Source: Prevotella sp. oral taxon 376
GTDB lineage: Bacteria; Bacteroidota; Bacteroidia; Bacteroidales; Bacteroidaceae
Assembly (NCBI RefSeq): GCF_003043945.1
Contig: NZ_PYXG01000002.1
Coordinates: 570,578-634,577 of the forward strand
Direction of reading: 5' to 3'
DNA length: 64,000 bases
Below are positions 52,584 through 62,662 of the stretch, piece after piece (positions within the stretch are counted from its first letter, which is position 1; each line of letters starts with the position of its first letter). The translations under genes and the position numbers were made by a program. Under the pieces are notes generated by a model that had not been told where the DNA came from, ran no database searches, and was given only the letters and a program-made list of their open reading frames with translations.

Positions 52584-53828
52584 ATGAGAAGTACATTCAA
52601 GACACTATTCTATATCAACAGACAGAAAACAAAGGCAGACGGCAAGACCACCATTCTCTGCCGTATCACCATAGACGGAAAAAGTACCGCCATTACCACA
52701 GGCGAGCAGTGCAAATCCTCCGAGTGGAACAGCAGGAAAGGACTGACAACCGACAAGAGAACCAATCAAAGAATTGGCGAGTTCAAAGAACTTGTAGAAA
52801 AGACCTATCAGGAGATATTGATAAAGGACGGAGTGGTAAGCGTGGAACTGCTCAAGAACCGTTTGCAGGGGATAGCCACCATGCCGACAACACTTCTTGC
52901 CATTAGCAAAGCAGAACTGCAATCCGTTAAAGAGTGCGTGGGCAAATCAAGGGCAGAGGGGACTTATCAGAATCTTCTCCATTCAGACAAGTTACTTACA
53001 GAGTTTGTAAAGGATAAGGGAATGACGGATATAGTCATAGCCACTATAACGGAAGACTTGTTTGAAGAATACCGTTTCTATCTGAAAAAACGAGACTTGG
53101 CAACAGCAACCATCAACCGCTACCTTTGTTGGTTGAGTAGGCTGATGTATCGTGCGGTCAGTCAAAGGCTCATTCGTTGCAATCCTTTTGAGAATGCCAA
53201 GTACGAGAAAACGGAACAGAAGATACACTTCTTGCAAAAGAGCGATGTTGCCAAACTCATGGTATTGAGAGTACTTGATAAGGAAGCAGAACAAGCAAGA
53301 CGCATGTTTATCTTTGCCTGTTTCACGGGCTTGGCTATTGCTGATATGGAACATTTGCAATTTGGACACATTCAAACGGCAGCAGACGGACAGAAATATA
53401 TCCGCAAGGAACGGCAGAAGACAAAGGTAGAGTTTATTGTGCCACTGCACCCGATAGCGGAGGCCATCATCAATCAATGTAAGGAAGAACAACCCAGCAC
53501 GAAAGAAATGCAGACGGTGAAAGAAAAAGGTGACGACTTTATCTTTCACTGTGCTTGCAGCCGTAGCGTGATGAGTGCAAAGCTGAGCATCGTGGGCAAG
53601 GCTTGCGGTATCAGAGAACGGTTGTCCTACCACATGGCAAGGCACACGTTCGGCACGATGAGTTTAAGTGCAGGAATACCTATCGAAAGCATTGCCAAGA
53701 TGATGGGACACGCTTCTATCTCAAGCACTCAAATCTACGCACAGGTGACAGACAATAAGATTTCGGAGGACATGGACAGGTTGATAAGGAAACATCAGAC
53801 AAAAGAAACGAGGGAGGAAACCGTATGA
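52584..53828 (+). CDS. Tyrosine recombinase, second of a tandem pair
   Basis: 414 residues, homologue of 13,287-14,456, beginning MRSTFKTLFYINRQKTKADG. Catalytic residues in YHMARHTFGTMSLSAG and MMGHASISSTQIYAQVT; the first Arg position reads FTGLAIADMEHL. Overlaps the next gene by four bases (ATGA). Confidence 0.9.
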   Translation: MRSTFKTLFYINRQKTKADGKTTILCRITIDGKSTAITTGEQCKSSEWNSRKGLTTDKRTNQRIGEFKELVEKTYQEILIKDGVVSVELLKNRLQGIATMPTTLLAISKAELQSVKECVGKSRAEGTYQNLLHSDKLLTEFVKDKGMTDIVIATITEDLFEEYRFYLKKRDLATATINRYLCWLSRLMYRAVSQRLIRCNPFENAKYEKTEQKIHFLQKSDVAKLMVLRVLDKEAEQARRMFIFACFTGLAIADMEHLQFGHIQTAADGQKYIRKERQKTKVEFIVPLHPIAEAIINQCKEEQPSTKEMQTVKEKGDDFIFHCACSRSVMSAKLSIVGKACGIRERLSYHMARHTFGTMSLSAGIPIESIAKMMGHASISSTQIYAQVTDNKISEDMDRLIRKHQTKETREETV

Positions 53829-54229
53829 ATGTCAATCACCATCAAACAAAAAGAGACCGCAGTTATTTCGAGTGGGGCGACAGTATGCAAATTATTCGCA
53901 AAGGCAAAGGCGAAATAGCAATGACAGAGAGCGAATTGGTAGATTTCTTCGGTGTAACATGGAGGAAACTCAATTATCGATTGCAACTGCTTCTGAAAAC
54001 ATATACCCTACAATCCGAAGAAAGGGCCGCAGGGGAGGTGGAAGTCTACGTGAACGGACTGTTAAAAGGATATGCCCCGCTTTATCCGCTTTCAATCATC
54101 ATCGCTTTGTCTTATCAATTGGACAGCACGGAAGCGCACTTGTTCAGAAAATACGTTTGCCAAAAGCTGCAACGCTCTGCACTTGTGATAGAGCAGATAT
54201 ACCTACACGGCAATGCCAGTATCAATTGA
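53825..54229 (+). CDS. Small integrase-linked protein, RhuM-like segment
   Basis: 134 residues. The middle holds a weak HTH-like stretch (TESELVDFFGVTWRKLNYRL), and the C-terminal part (YPLSIIIALSYQLDSTEAHL then FRKYVCQKL) resembles the core of RhuM/virulence-type proteins (Y-x-L-x-x-I-I.. FR). Coupled to the second integrase, so probably a regulator or recombination accessory. No equivalent follows the integrases of the nested element. Function not established. Confidence 0.6.
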   Translation: MNVNHHQTKRDRSYFEWGDSMQIIRKGKGEIAMTESELVDFFGVTWRKLNYRLQLLLKTYTLQSEERAAGEVEVYVNGLLKGYAPLYPLSIIIALSYQLDSTEAHLFRKYVCQKLQRSALVIEQIYLHGNASIN

Positions 54230-54412
54230 TATACTTTTCCCTTTCACCGATATTATCTTACTACATAACTACAAGGAAAGGTAATACGGTGAAAGAAAAA
54301 GGGTTGGCGTGTAGTCAGGAAGGAGAGATTGCTATTACTACAACAAACTACAGTTTGCAAAGTTACGGCGAAAAGCAAGGTGGTACTTGTTCTATATTTC
54401 AAGCAATTTATA

Positions 54413-54420
54413 TATCTTTG
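54413..54420 (+). promoter_or_regulatory. Promoter -7 element of the GNAT gene
   Basis: TATCTTTG, a full TAnnTTTG match, 27 bases before the GNAT start. Confidence 0.6.
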
Positions 54421-54447
54421 CAAAATACAACCGAGACTTTTAACGAG

Positions 54448-54906
54448 ATGAGGGATATTAGAATTGAAAAGGGAATCAATAAAGGCAATGCTTTGCTTTT
54501 ATGTGAATGGTCCAACGAACAAGGAAAAGAGTTTCAGGAGCAATGGATGGGTTCCGAAATTTCTTACCCGCTGGACTATGATAAAATAAAGGACTTGGGA
54601 AATGTATTTTCGATATTCAACCAAGGGGAATTTATCGGAATGATACAAGAAGTACGAATTGGTAAGGATAACATACACATAGGTAGATTTGTAATAGATC
54701 CCCGAAAAACAGGATTGGGCTTTGGGACTGAGGCCCTAAAAAGATTTGTAGATTTCATTCTTGAGGATGATAATATTAAAAGTATTTCCCTAACGGTCTT
54801 TGATTTCAACCAAAAAGCAAAGAGAATTTATGAGAAACTTGGGTTTGAAATCAATGAAGTAATTGAGACTCCAAGGCTGAAATACATTATGAAGAGATAC
54901 AGGTAA
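54448..54906 (+). CDS. GNAT-family N-acetyltransferase (cargo)
   Basis: 152 residues starting MRDIRIEKGINKGNALLL. GNAT core: FIGMIQEVRIGKDNIHIGRF, PRKTGLGFGTEALKRF (acetyl-CoA loop G-L-G-F-G) and IYEKLGFEINEV. Similar to ribosomal-protein-type (RimJ/RimL-like) acetyltransferases. It is the equivalent in position, but not obviously in sequence, of the GNAT gene in the nested element. A longer reading in the same frame upstream overlaps the RhuM-like gene and lacks support. Confidence 0.85.
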   Translation: MRDIRIEKGINKGNALLLCEWSNEQGKEFQEQWMGSEISYPLDYDKIKDLGNVFSIFNQGEFIGMIQEVRIGKDNIHIGRFVIDPRKTGLGFGTEALKRFVDFILEDDNIKSISLTVFDFNQKAKRIYEKLGFEINEVIETPRLKYIMKRYR

Positions 54907-54978
54907 TTCCGAGTTTATCTAACTCAATACAACAGAGCAGTTTTAAAAAACTGCAAATCAATTTATCCGATAAAGAAT

Positions 54979-55013
54979 GGCACTTGAAAGAGAGGCATCT
55001 CTGTCCAAGTGCC
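54979..55013. terminator. Hairpin between convergent genes
   Basis: GGCACTTG (54979-54986) pairs with CAAGTGCC (55006-55013); the loop contains AGAG/CTCT. Probably ends the GNAT transcript. 54,907-55,148 holds no gene. Confidence 0.5.
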
Positions 55014-55148
55014 ACATATCAGAGAGCCTTTACCTTATCCCATAGTCTTGAAGGATTCTGATACCAATACCTAAGTCGCTTCTGTTACCGAAATCATGCT
55101 CCCACACCAATCCATTTGATTGAAGGCTCTTATTGGTAGGAGTTCTTT

Positions 55149-56450
55149 CTACTTATTTATTTCATTGTATAATTCTTTTGTTCTAGATTCATCAACTAGT
55201 AATTCAAGAAAGATTTTAGTGTCGCTAGTGATTTCTGGTTTGTTTAGAAGAATATTGCCAAGTGTTCTAAGTCTACTAAGTTGCCCGACATGACATATTC
55301 TTGATTTCAAGATTGAGTTTGTCTTTATTGTTTTTACAAACTCTTCTGCTGACTTGTTGTCAAATTTTTCAAACATCCTTGAAATTCTTGGTGCTGCCGC
55401 ATCAGAATAAAACGAAGTTCTGCTGAAACTATAACTTGCACCTTTATATCCTACATATGTCAGAGTTAAAGCTGCTACTAATCTTTCAACATATTCGTCT
55501 GGGATAACAGAACCAAACGATTCAAGTTCTCTTACAGACAAGGCTTCTTGTGCCCAGTTATCTAAGTTCTTTTCTAGATTTTGTATATGGGGGCATAGAT
55601 TAACTTTCTGGTTGCCGTAGACAAGTATCTTAAGCCGTCAATTAAGCTAAATAAATCAACCCCCTTCTTATTCTTCATTGCATCACCTTCAAGGTACATT
55701 TTATCAAAACGTTGTCCTATTTGTTGTCGTATTTCTTTTGGCGTTACTTTCCACAAAATAGGAAAACTTAATTCAATGTTAGAACGAAAACGCGTTGAGA
55801 TTGTATCCCAATGTAGTATGTAAACAATTTGTTACACATTTCTTTCTTATAAACTTCTGGTAAATCAATGAAAGCTTGTTCAACAGCTAATTCATGCTTG
55901 TCATAAGTATCCGTATCCATTTTAACGATATAATCGTTTACGTTGATTATTGGAATCGGAAACTCTTGTGATAACACATATTTGTTGCAATCTGCAATCA
56001 TGTTTAGAACCTTAAAAAGGTTTGGATCGAACTGTCTGGATGTCCGTCAAATATATTACGGGTTTCTCTTGCTTGATGTATGACTTTTTTGCTTCCCAAC
56101 TAAGAACACCTATTTTATACGCACCTTCTATTAAATCATAATCAGTAATGTTATTTTGGAAGTCTTCGTAAGTCTTTGCAGATTTATTCATTTCCTTATT
56201 AAACAAGTCCAAACTTCTATGTATTATTTTTCTTCTTAGATCATCACTTACTGCATTCCAATAGCATCCAATAGCACTTCTTAATCCACCAGCCTTCAAA
56301 ACTAGTCTTGCTTCTTCAATATATTTATTCCCTATAAGTTCTTCTCTTACATTAGTTAGTTCTCTTTGTAAGTATTCAACTTTTTCAGCAGGAAGAATTA
56401 TTTCTGTCGTTGTTTTTTTACTATATTTACCATGTTCTTCTTTTTTGTAT
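55149..56450 (-). pseudogene. Frameshifted AT-rich gene of unknown family
   Basis: One protein can be read through at least three frameshifts. Segments in order from the 5' side: a Lys/Glu-rich helical start, then VLKAGGLRSAIGCYWNAVSD (start near 56,300), DPNLFKVLNMIADCNKY, WKVTPKEIRQQIGQRFDKMY, and the end segment ESFGSVIPDEYVERLVAALT to a stop at 55,149. Breaks lie at about 56,020, about 55,785 and in a C-run at about 55,589. I do not recognise the family. GC is much lower than in neighbouring element genes, suggesting separate acquisition. Confidence 0.65.
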
Positions 56451-56696
56451 AATAATCACTCTTTTCTTTATAGCCTTAGCTAATATCAAATTTCCTAATT
56501 CCCTTAGAAGTACGAAGTACATTCTCAAAATTCTCTTATAAGACAATTTTTGCCTTTTGCTAAGTATTGATTATCAGCGAGTTGCAAAATTGTATTTTTA
56601 AACCTTGAAAACGGTGTTCCCGACACATATGGAAAATATCCTTTTCGTATGCCGGAAACACGTTTTTCGTTAAGGCATTACGATGCTGCCATCATG

Positions 56697-57106
56697 CTAT
56701 TTTGCGTTTACGATATCTTCCTGCGGGGCGAAGTCGAGACTTCGGATGTCGAAAGAATCACGCATGGCCGTACTCTTGGTAAACTGCACGTTCACCTGCT
56801 TTATGAGTTTCGCGCCTTTGCCTTGGCTTCGACGGCCGTTGCTGCGCCCTCCGCCTTGATAGTGAGACGGAACGAACCGATGTCGCCCAGTCGCACGGTG
56901 TTGCCATTCTCCAAGGCCTCGATAACTTCGTATTGTAAGGCGTCCAACACAGCCTTCACGTCAGCACTCGACACGGTGGAGCGTTTCTCTATCCGCTTTA
57001 CGATTTGCGCCAACGTTACCGGCGTGGTCGGTGCAGCCTGCGGATAAAACTCCACTTCTTCTTTCTTCAGCGGATTCTTCTTCGCTTGAATTACCTACTT
57101 TATCAT
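56697..57106 (-). pseudogene. HU-family (HU-HIG) DNA-binding protein, decayed
   Basis: Reads MIK, stop, VIQAKKNPLKKEEVEFYPQA, then PVTLAQIVKRIEKRSTVSSA and GNTVRLGDIGSFRLTIKAEG, which are HU-fold signatures; after about residue 110 a frameshift near 56,810 leads to GAKLIKQVNVQFTKSTAMRD and a tail ending at 56,697. So a TAG at codon 4 and one frameshift break it. Initiation at a later GTG could still produce a fragment. 56,451-56,696 has no gene. Confidence 0.7.
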
Positions 57107-57320
57107 ATCGCTTAGAATTAAAGGGTTAGTAATGCCACAAAGATACTAAATTTTACGATGAAGCCAGCAGAATATCTGAACATTCTGCTAAGAGAATGCC
57201 GATTATTCCCTAATTTCACTTATAATCCTTGTCCTGCACACGTTAATTTCTATCTGTGCTTACTTGCGCTTTCAAAAAAAGTGTATTATTATTTTCTGGT
57301 GTTAATCGTGCCCCTATACC

Positions 57321-57385
57321 GTTGTTGCCAACATTCGGGCTTGATAGGCTTCGTGCTTTAACAATTCAAGACAAATTTAAAACAC
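57321..57385 (-). pseudogene. Remnant of the HEAT-repeat gene
   Basis: About 65 bases matching the HEAT gene of the nested element (about 11,379-11,450), in reverse orientation: TTGCCAACATTCGGGCTTGA and TAGGCTTCGTGCTT are identical, with a few changes after. The rest of 57,107-57,435 shows no other gene. Confidence 0.75.
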
Positions 57386-57435
57386 AGATCCTTTGATACG
57401 ATCAAGACCATGTCAATCTTAGGAGTACGATCGGC

Positions 57436-57704
57436 TCAGTCTTTCCAGAACCACCAGTTCAGCTTTTCCTTTTCCCTATGCTCTGGCGGTGTCTGCGCGA
57501 AGTAAACGGCACATCTGAAAGCATACAGTACGCAACGGTCCTGCACCACTCCAGCATAGTCGTTGGACAAAGCAAAGAGTATTTCGGGGGCTTTGCCTTT
57601 CAAGTCTGCAACGGAGGTTATCCCGATATTCCACAATCGGTTGCAAGCGATTTCCCTATTCCGGGAATCACCGTCAGTTCCTTAATTGTCTGCTCTTTGG
57701 TCAT
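57436..57704 (-). pseudogene. Helix-hairpin-helix (Cdd1/pathogenicity-locus-type) protein, frameshifted
   Basis: Starts MTKEQTIKELTVIPGIGKSL (helix-hairpin-helix GIGKSLA), then a one-base loss near 57,636; the other frame continues WNIGITSVADLKGKAPEILF, and ends in REKEKLNWWFWKD. With the frame restored it would be about 89 residues, the usual length of these small HhH proteins. Confidence 0.75.
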
Positions 57705-57717
57705 TGCACTTGACAAA

Positions 57718-58137
57718 CTACAAGACAAGATTTCCGTCTCTGTCAATCTGCCAAAAAGGTTGTAGGCTACCTCGAACACATAAGCCGTCCAAATCCTTGA
57801 AATAGCCGCTGTATCCTCCCAATACACTTTCTGTGCAGGTTTCACAATGGTTGCTCCGAGCCGTTTGTGCTTCCTGCATCACGGCATTGACTTCCTCTTC
57901 CGATATGGCGTTATAACTGATTGTCATGCCCGAAAAGGCAGTCTGTTGATGGTATAACGTCGTATCTTTTTCCAATTCTTGCAGTGGGTATATCCCCAAG
58001 ACTATCCCACCCAAAAGGAACAAGGCGTAAGTTTCCTGGCTCTGTTCCGACTTCTTCCAGCCCAATCCCTCATAGAAAGCCAATGCCTTTTGAAAGTCCT
58101 TTACTCCCAATGTAATCAAAGTGAATTTCTGTCTCAT
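57718..58137 (-). pseudogene. VOC/glyoxalase-family protein with compensating frameshifts
   Basis: 139 codons. N-terminal half is a good VOC domain (KFTLITLGVKDFQKALAFYE, GLGWKKSEQSQETYALFLLG). In the C-terminal half the expected family sequence alternates between two frames: GGYSGYFKDLDG in frame, but IVKPAQKVYW and YVFEVAYNLF in the other, so several single-base indels cancel out. The frame stays open, but the product would be scrambled. Confidence 0.65.
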
Positions 58138-58225
58138 AGTTGTATATTATTGAATTTGCCACAAAGTTACTCATTCTTAACGAGAAAGACGAATAAGTCA
58201 GCAGGAAACGTCCCTTGCGAAGGCT

Positions 58226-58476
58226 TTATCTTCGATAGTTCTTTTGCAATAGTTGGTTTATGTCGGAGAGTCGGTAGAGTATCTTCCCTGCAAACTGCGT
58301 GTAGGGAATGATTCTCCTGTCGCGGTAGTCTGTAAAGTGCGGGGACTGATATACAGACGCTCGCACACTTCCTTGCCCGTGAGGAAAAGTTCGCCAGCAA
58401 AGAGTGGCTTGTGCGTCTGCGCCACTTCCACAATCCGTTTGCCTACACCTCTCAAGGCCGAGACGACCAGCTGCAT
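58226..58476 (-). pseudogene. Second HTH protein of the pair, frameshifted
   Basis: Homologue of 10,223-10,525: AQTHKPLFAGELFLTGKEVC and ERLYISPRTLQ are in one frame, then the sequence continues in another (DYRDRRIIPYTQFAGKILYR, ending NYRR at 58,226). One indel near 58,325 in the HTH region breaks it. Confidence 0.8.
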
Positions 58477-58518
58477 CTGTCCGTCTCCATGTTCAAGTCT
58501 CTTGCTGTTTCCATCATA

Positions 58519-58808
58519 TCATTTTGTTTTAGGTTTGTTCGACTTCATAAGAAGCAGTGCTTCCAATCCTCGCACTTGTAATAGCACTTGTGTCCGATTT
58601 GCGTAAACGGCAGCACGCCCGTATCACGATAATGCTGCAAGGTGCGTTTGCTGATATTCAGCAGCTGGCACACATCACCGTTGTGCAGCCAGTCCGTTTG
58701 CTTGCTTTTCTCTCCGAATGCCTTGTGGCAGCATTCCGCAAGGCTCAAGATTTCATCTCGAAGCTTTGCCCAATTGGTTTCCGTAATGACGTAATAGTTC
58801 ATAATCAT
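58519..58808 (-). pseudogene. First HTH protein of the pair, frameshifted near its end
   Basis: Homologue of 9,938-10,216: WLHNGDVCQLLNISKRTLQH and YRDTGVLPFTQIGHKCYYK intact; a one-base loss after CED changes the last residues, the expected frame continuing VEALLLMKSNKPKTK to 58,519. The DNA-binding part may still be made from 58,545-58,808. Confidence 0.75.
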
Positions 58809-59499
58809 ATTTTGTTATTGTTTGTTGTTTCAGTTCTTTCCTGTTTCTGCTGGCAAAGGTAATGGCGTACGTACGCTCTCAAAGCCGTGGGGAACAGCAG
58901 GGAAGTATCGGGAACAATCGGGAAAAGAGCAATCCGTTTCATCGGTTCACATTTGCGTTTTCCTGCCCCGTCTTTTTTCTTTCATTGCAAAGACAATCCA
59001 AGCGAGTGCAGAGGAAAGTTCACTTATCCTTTGTCGAGCGCAGTTTGTCTTATGCAAAATTAATATTGGATATTTCTTATTCCATCACATTTCATTCAAG
59101 TGGCAGCTTGTGGCGCTATAACAAGGACAAAAGAGACAGATTGATGTTCTTGCCACTGCACAACTGAGGCTAATAAGGTAATCAAAGCAAAGAGTACATC
59201 TGAGAGCAAACAACGACATCGTATTTCAGCTAACCGATCTTTCCTTCATCTGTTTTTTGCTTAATGAGACGATAAATGCTCTTCTTGCCTGCTATTCCCT
59301 AAGAATTTTGCAGCAGACGAGCGCAACATTATGCAAGAAGGCTCTGAATGCTTGGAAGTTAACATTCTCACCCTAACTTCACTCTTGGAACCAATTCAAG
59401 GGATAATGAAAAAGAACACAGATGCAGGCAATACAGACAGCAGGAGAAATCTCATCGAAGGGGTAGTTCATCCAAGAACGTAGAGATAGAAATACCTCT

Positions 59500-60660
59500 C
59501 CACACACTACGATTTTAGATACAATACAGTATTGGGTAGAACCGAATACCGAAGTAGGAACAGCGGCATATTTACAAAAGTCGGTCGTTATGAAATCAAT
59601 ACGCTTCGCAGGGAACTTGATTGCGATAAAACTAGCGACTTCTGCCGAGAACCTTTAATTCCATCATTGAAAGCAGCTTTTCTCCCCGTATCAATCCTGT
59701 GCAGGAGTATTTAAAAGGGTTACCATTGATAGATATAGGTGATGGTTGTAGCAATGGTGGTAGTTACAGTGGTAGTAGTGTTCTTACTTCTTTTCACCAA
59801 AGCAATTCCGATTTGGCAAGCTGTGTTGTTGTCCGTAATTCTAACAAATGGTTGCCGTATCTTACAAATGCTTGTGGCGGTGGTCGGCAACGCAATCGAC
59901 GACCGCGAGTGCCGTAACCATACCTGCCTCGTTTGAAGGCGAGCAGGAAAGTTCAAGACCACGTTCCTTGACCTGCTCTGTCCGCCCGGCACTATATGGT
60001 TATAGTTACACAGGAAAGATATATCCGCAGGAGAAAGATACACTTACCTAATCGGGCAGAACCTTATCGTAAATATAGATGACCAGCTCAAAGCCCTCAA
60101 TAAGCGGGACGAGAATGAGCTGAAAAACCTTATCACCTGTCCGATGGTCAAGTACCGTATGCCGTATGACAAATATGTTGAGGAGCATCCCCACTTGGCA
60201 AGCTTTGTGGCATCAGTGAACGGCAACGACTTTCTTACCGACCCGACAGGCAGCAGACGGTTTCTTCCTTTTGAAGTTCTTTCCATAGACATAGAGAAAG
60301 CCAAGCGTATTTCAATGGATAATGTCTATGCTGAAGCCAAAGCCCTGTTAAAGTCAGGTTTCCGCTATTGGTTTGACGATGATGAGATAGCCGAGTATAT
60401 AGGGAGAGTGAAGACTTTCAAGTACAGACTGCAGAAATGAACTTTTGTTACGTTGTTTTGAAAAGCCAACGGAGGCTAATCCTCATACTCTTATATGACC
60501 ACCACCGAGATAATACCTACTTGGGACTTTATACGACCATCCCTTATCCTTGAAGCACATGGGTGAGGCTCTAAGAAAGGCAGGTTTAAAAGTAAGTAAG
60601 CGACGGGAGGGCGGTAGCCCTATCTATGTGTATAAGGTAAGGAAAATACTCCCATGTCCT
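59500..60660 (+). pseudogene. VapE-family gene, multiply frameshifted
   Basis: Follows the VapE gene of the nested element along its whole length in several frames: RYEINTLRRELDCD (about 59,587), NPVQEYLKGLPL, NAIDDRECRNHTCLV (about 59,890), then a stop and indel in the Walker A region (about 59,935-59,955), YSYTGKIYPQEKD, and a long intact stretch LIGQNLIVNIDDQLKALNKR to FDDDEIAEYI (60,050-60,400). A fragment SPIYVYKVRKI near 60,650 ends it. 58,809-59,499 contains no recognisable gene. Confidence 0.8.
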
Positions 60661-60672
60661 TTGCTCAATAGT

Positions 60673-60779
60673 TGTAGTAGCCAAATGTAGTAGGCACATG
60701 TAGTAGGTTTGTAGTATGGCTGATACTACAAAATAATATTGATTATCAATCACTTAAATCACAAAATAGTATGTAGTAA
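60673..60779. repeat. TGTAGTA iteron-like repeats between VapE and primase genes
   Basis: TGTAGTAG at 60673-60680, 60686-60693 and 60699-60706, TGTAGTAT at 60710-60717, inverted TACTACA at 60724-60730, and TGTAGTAA at 60772-60779. The first copies are 13, 13 and 11 bases apart. The matching gap of the nested element has GTAGTAA units too. Confidence 0.65.
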
Positions 60780-60884
60780 GAAGAAAGATGAAAAAGTTTG
60801 GAGAGGAAAACTTTGGAAACGGTAAAACCATAAAACAGACAAGCATAAATAATTATCATTCAATCCATTAAAACATCAAAAACA

Positions 60885-61820
60885 ATGAAAGAAGAAGATT
60901 TATCAGCTATCAAGCGATATTCCATCGTGGAATATCTCGAAAGTAAAGGCATCAAGCTGTCCGCAAGACACCGACCTATGCCATGTACCACTCACCGCTC
61001 AGGGAGGAAACACATCCGAGTTTCAAGGTGGACACGGAAAAGAACCTTTGGATAGACTATGCCGAAGGCAGGGGTGGAAGCATCATCGACCTTTGCATGC
61101 GTTTGGAGGGCTGCACGCTCTCGGGAAGCCATCTGCCGTTTGGGACAGAAACGCTCCCGATAATACAACGCACAGCTACAGTTTACAAATAGAGGAATAT
61201 CCATCAGTCCAAATCAAAGAGAAAATGTAACGGCAAGCGGTACAAGGAGACAGATATGCCTATCAGACACCTTGTCGCCGCACTTACAGGAGTATTTCAA
61301 AAAGGAACGCTGTATTAATTTGGAAAAGGCAACACCTTTCTCAAATGTATCAGTTACGAGGTAAGAGGAAGAAGATATGAAGCCATCGGCTTTGCCAACT
61401 CTTCGGGTGGCTATGAACTTCGGGACAACAATACGTTCAAGGGAACGGCCCCGAAGGGCATCACTCGATATTTGAGGACATGGAACAGCCGTTTGTCTGT
61501 TCGAGGGTTTTATGGACTTTCTCTCTTTTCTTTCAATGAAAGAGAAAGTAACCAACCAATGCCTTGTGATGAACTCTGTAAGCAATGTGGCCAGAAGTAT
61601 TCGCTACCTAAACGAGAGAAGTATAACCTCCATTCGTGCTTTTCTTGATAATGACGATGCTGGGCGAAAGGCAGTGCAGGAATTTGTAAACACAGGTTTT
61701 AAGGTAGAAGATATGGCAGTGTATTATAGAGACTTCAAAGACCTCAACGATTTTCACGCCAGCCGTGTCCGTGAGCAACAAAAAAGTTGGAGAAAACTCC
61801 AAATACAAGCAACAAAATAA
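60885..61820 (+). pseudogene. Toprim primase-like gene, frameshifted
   Basis: Starts MKEEDLSAIKRYSIVEYLES, shifts frame after about 30 codons into YHSPLREETHPSFKVDTEKN and GGSIIDLCMRLEGCT, shifts again, and ends in frame with MDFLSFLSMKEKVTNQCL, AFLDNDDAGRKAVQEF to a stop at 61,820. At least three breaks. Homologue of 226-1116 and 6,965-7,906. Confidence 0.8.
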
Positions 61821-61846
61821 AACAGTCAAACTTAAAATAAGATAGA

Positions 61847-62311
61847 GTGATGAAAAAGGAAAGAAGAAATATGGAAGAAATAGATCGTTTCATAGGAAAA
61901 ACTTTTGGTATGAGCCAAGCTGAAAATTCAAGTGAACAAACTGTCGCTGAATTCCGGGCAGAGGGAATGAAAAATATTCAAGAGCAAAAACAACAAGAAA
62001 CAAAACATACCATAGAGCATGCCACGCCATCCGAGCCTGTACTGCATACAGAGCATGCAACTATTCAACGACGCATCAGTGCCAAGATGAGAAAGGAGAC
62101 ATTCGAAGCATACAAGCAAGCGTTCCTTGTTCCGACAAAGCTAAGTGAGAGAAAAGCGGTCTATCTGAGCAGGGAGACACAGGAACGTGCGGACTTCATT
62201 GTACGCAGATTAGGCGATAGGGGCAGCAACCTTTCAAGTTTCGTAGAAAACATTATCCGCCAACATCTAGAGGAATATGATGAGGACATAGAGAAATGGA
62301 GAAGACTGTAA
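61847..62311 (+). CDS. DUF3408 protein of a mobilization/conjugation module
   Basis: 154 residues. N-terminal low-complexity, Gln/Glu-rich region, then the C-terminal DUF3408 domain with KLSERKAVYLSRETQERADF and RRLGDRGSNLSSFVENIIRQ, ending DEDIEKWRRL. DUF3408 proteins are common in Bacteroides conjugative transposons beside mob/tra genes and look like ribbon-helix-helix DNA binders. Intact, followed by a terminator. Confidence 0.85.
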   Translation: MMKKERRNMEEIDRFIGKTFGMSQAENSSEQTVAEFRAEGMKNIQEQKQQETKHTIEHATPSEPVLHTEHATIQRRISAKMRKETFEAYKQAFLVPTKLSERKAVYLSRETQERADFIVRRLGDRGSNLSSFVENIIRQHLEEYDEDIEKWRRL

Positions 62312-62324
62312 GCCGTAAGAAAAA

Positions 62325-62376
62325 GGTCGAGGGTTTTCAGAAAAAGGAACGTCCCTTTCACTCAAAATCCTCGACC
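62325..62376 (+). terminator. Terminator after the DUF3408 gene
   Basis: GGTCGAGGGTTTT (62325-62337) pairs with AAAATCCTCGACC (62364-62376) with one mismatch, followed by GTTTTAGG. Confidence 0.75.
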
Positions 62377-62530
62377 GTTTTAGGGTAGTACCAACAATAG
62401 ATTTTTACTGAACACATTGAATGGTGGGAATGCCACGAACACAGTTAATCTTCTGAATGCATAGCATTCATTTTTGGACGACAAAACGCTTTATGCGTAA
62501 ACGTTTCGTTAGCTGACATTGCAAGACGTC

Positions 62531-62580
62531 AGTTTGTACCCACAAACTGCGCTTGCTCCCCTCGTTTAATTGTCGGGGAG
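62531..62580. other. Candidate oriT of the third element
   Basis: In the gene-free stretch 62,380-62,660 just before the relaxosome and relaxase genes: AGTTTGT/ACAAACT (62531-62537 and 62542-62548) and CTCCCC/GGGGAG (62556-62561 and 62575-62580). Preceded by GAATGC/GCATTC. The location upstream of mob genes is typical of oriT. Confidence 0.45.
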
Positions 62581-62662
62581 ATTAGACCGTAATCACTCCG
62601 TTCTCATCGGTCAGTGTTCAGAAATTAAGCAAGATTGAAAACAAAGAAAAGAGGACTTTTAT

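Noticed and set aside
57158..57361. 67-codon plus-strand frame
   Set aside because: Its 3' part is the antisense of the HEAT-gene remnant; no family resemblance.
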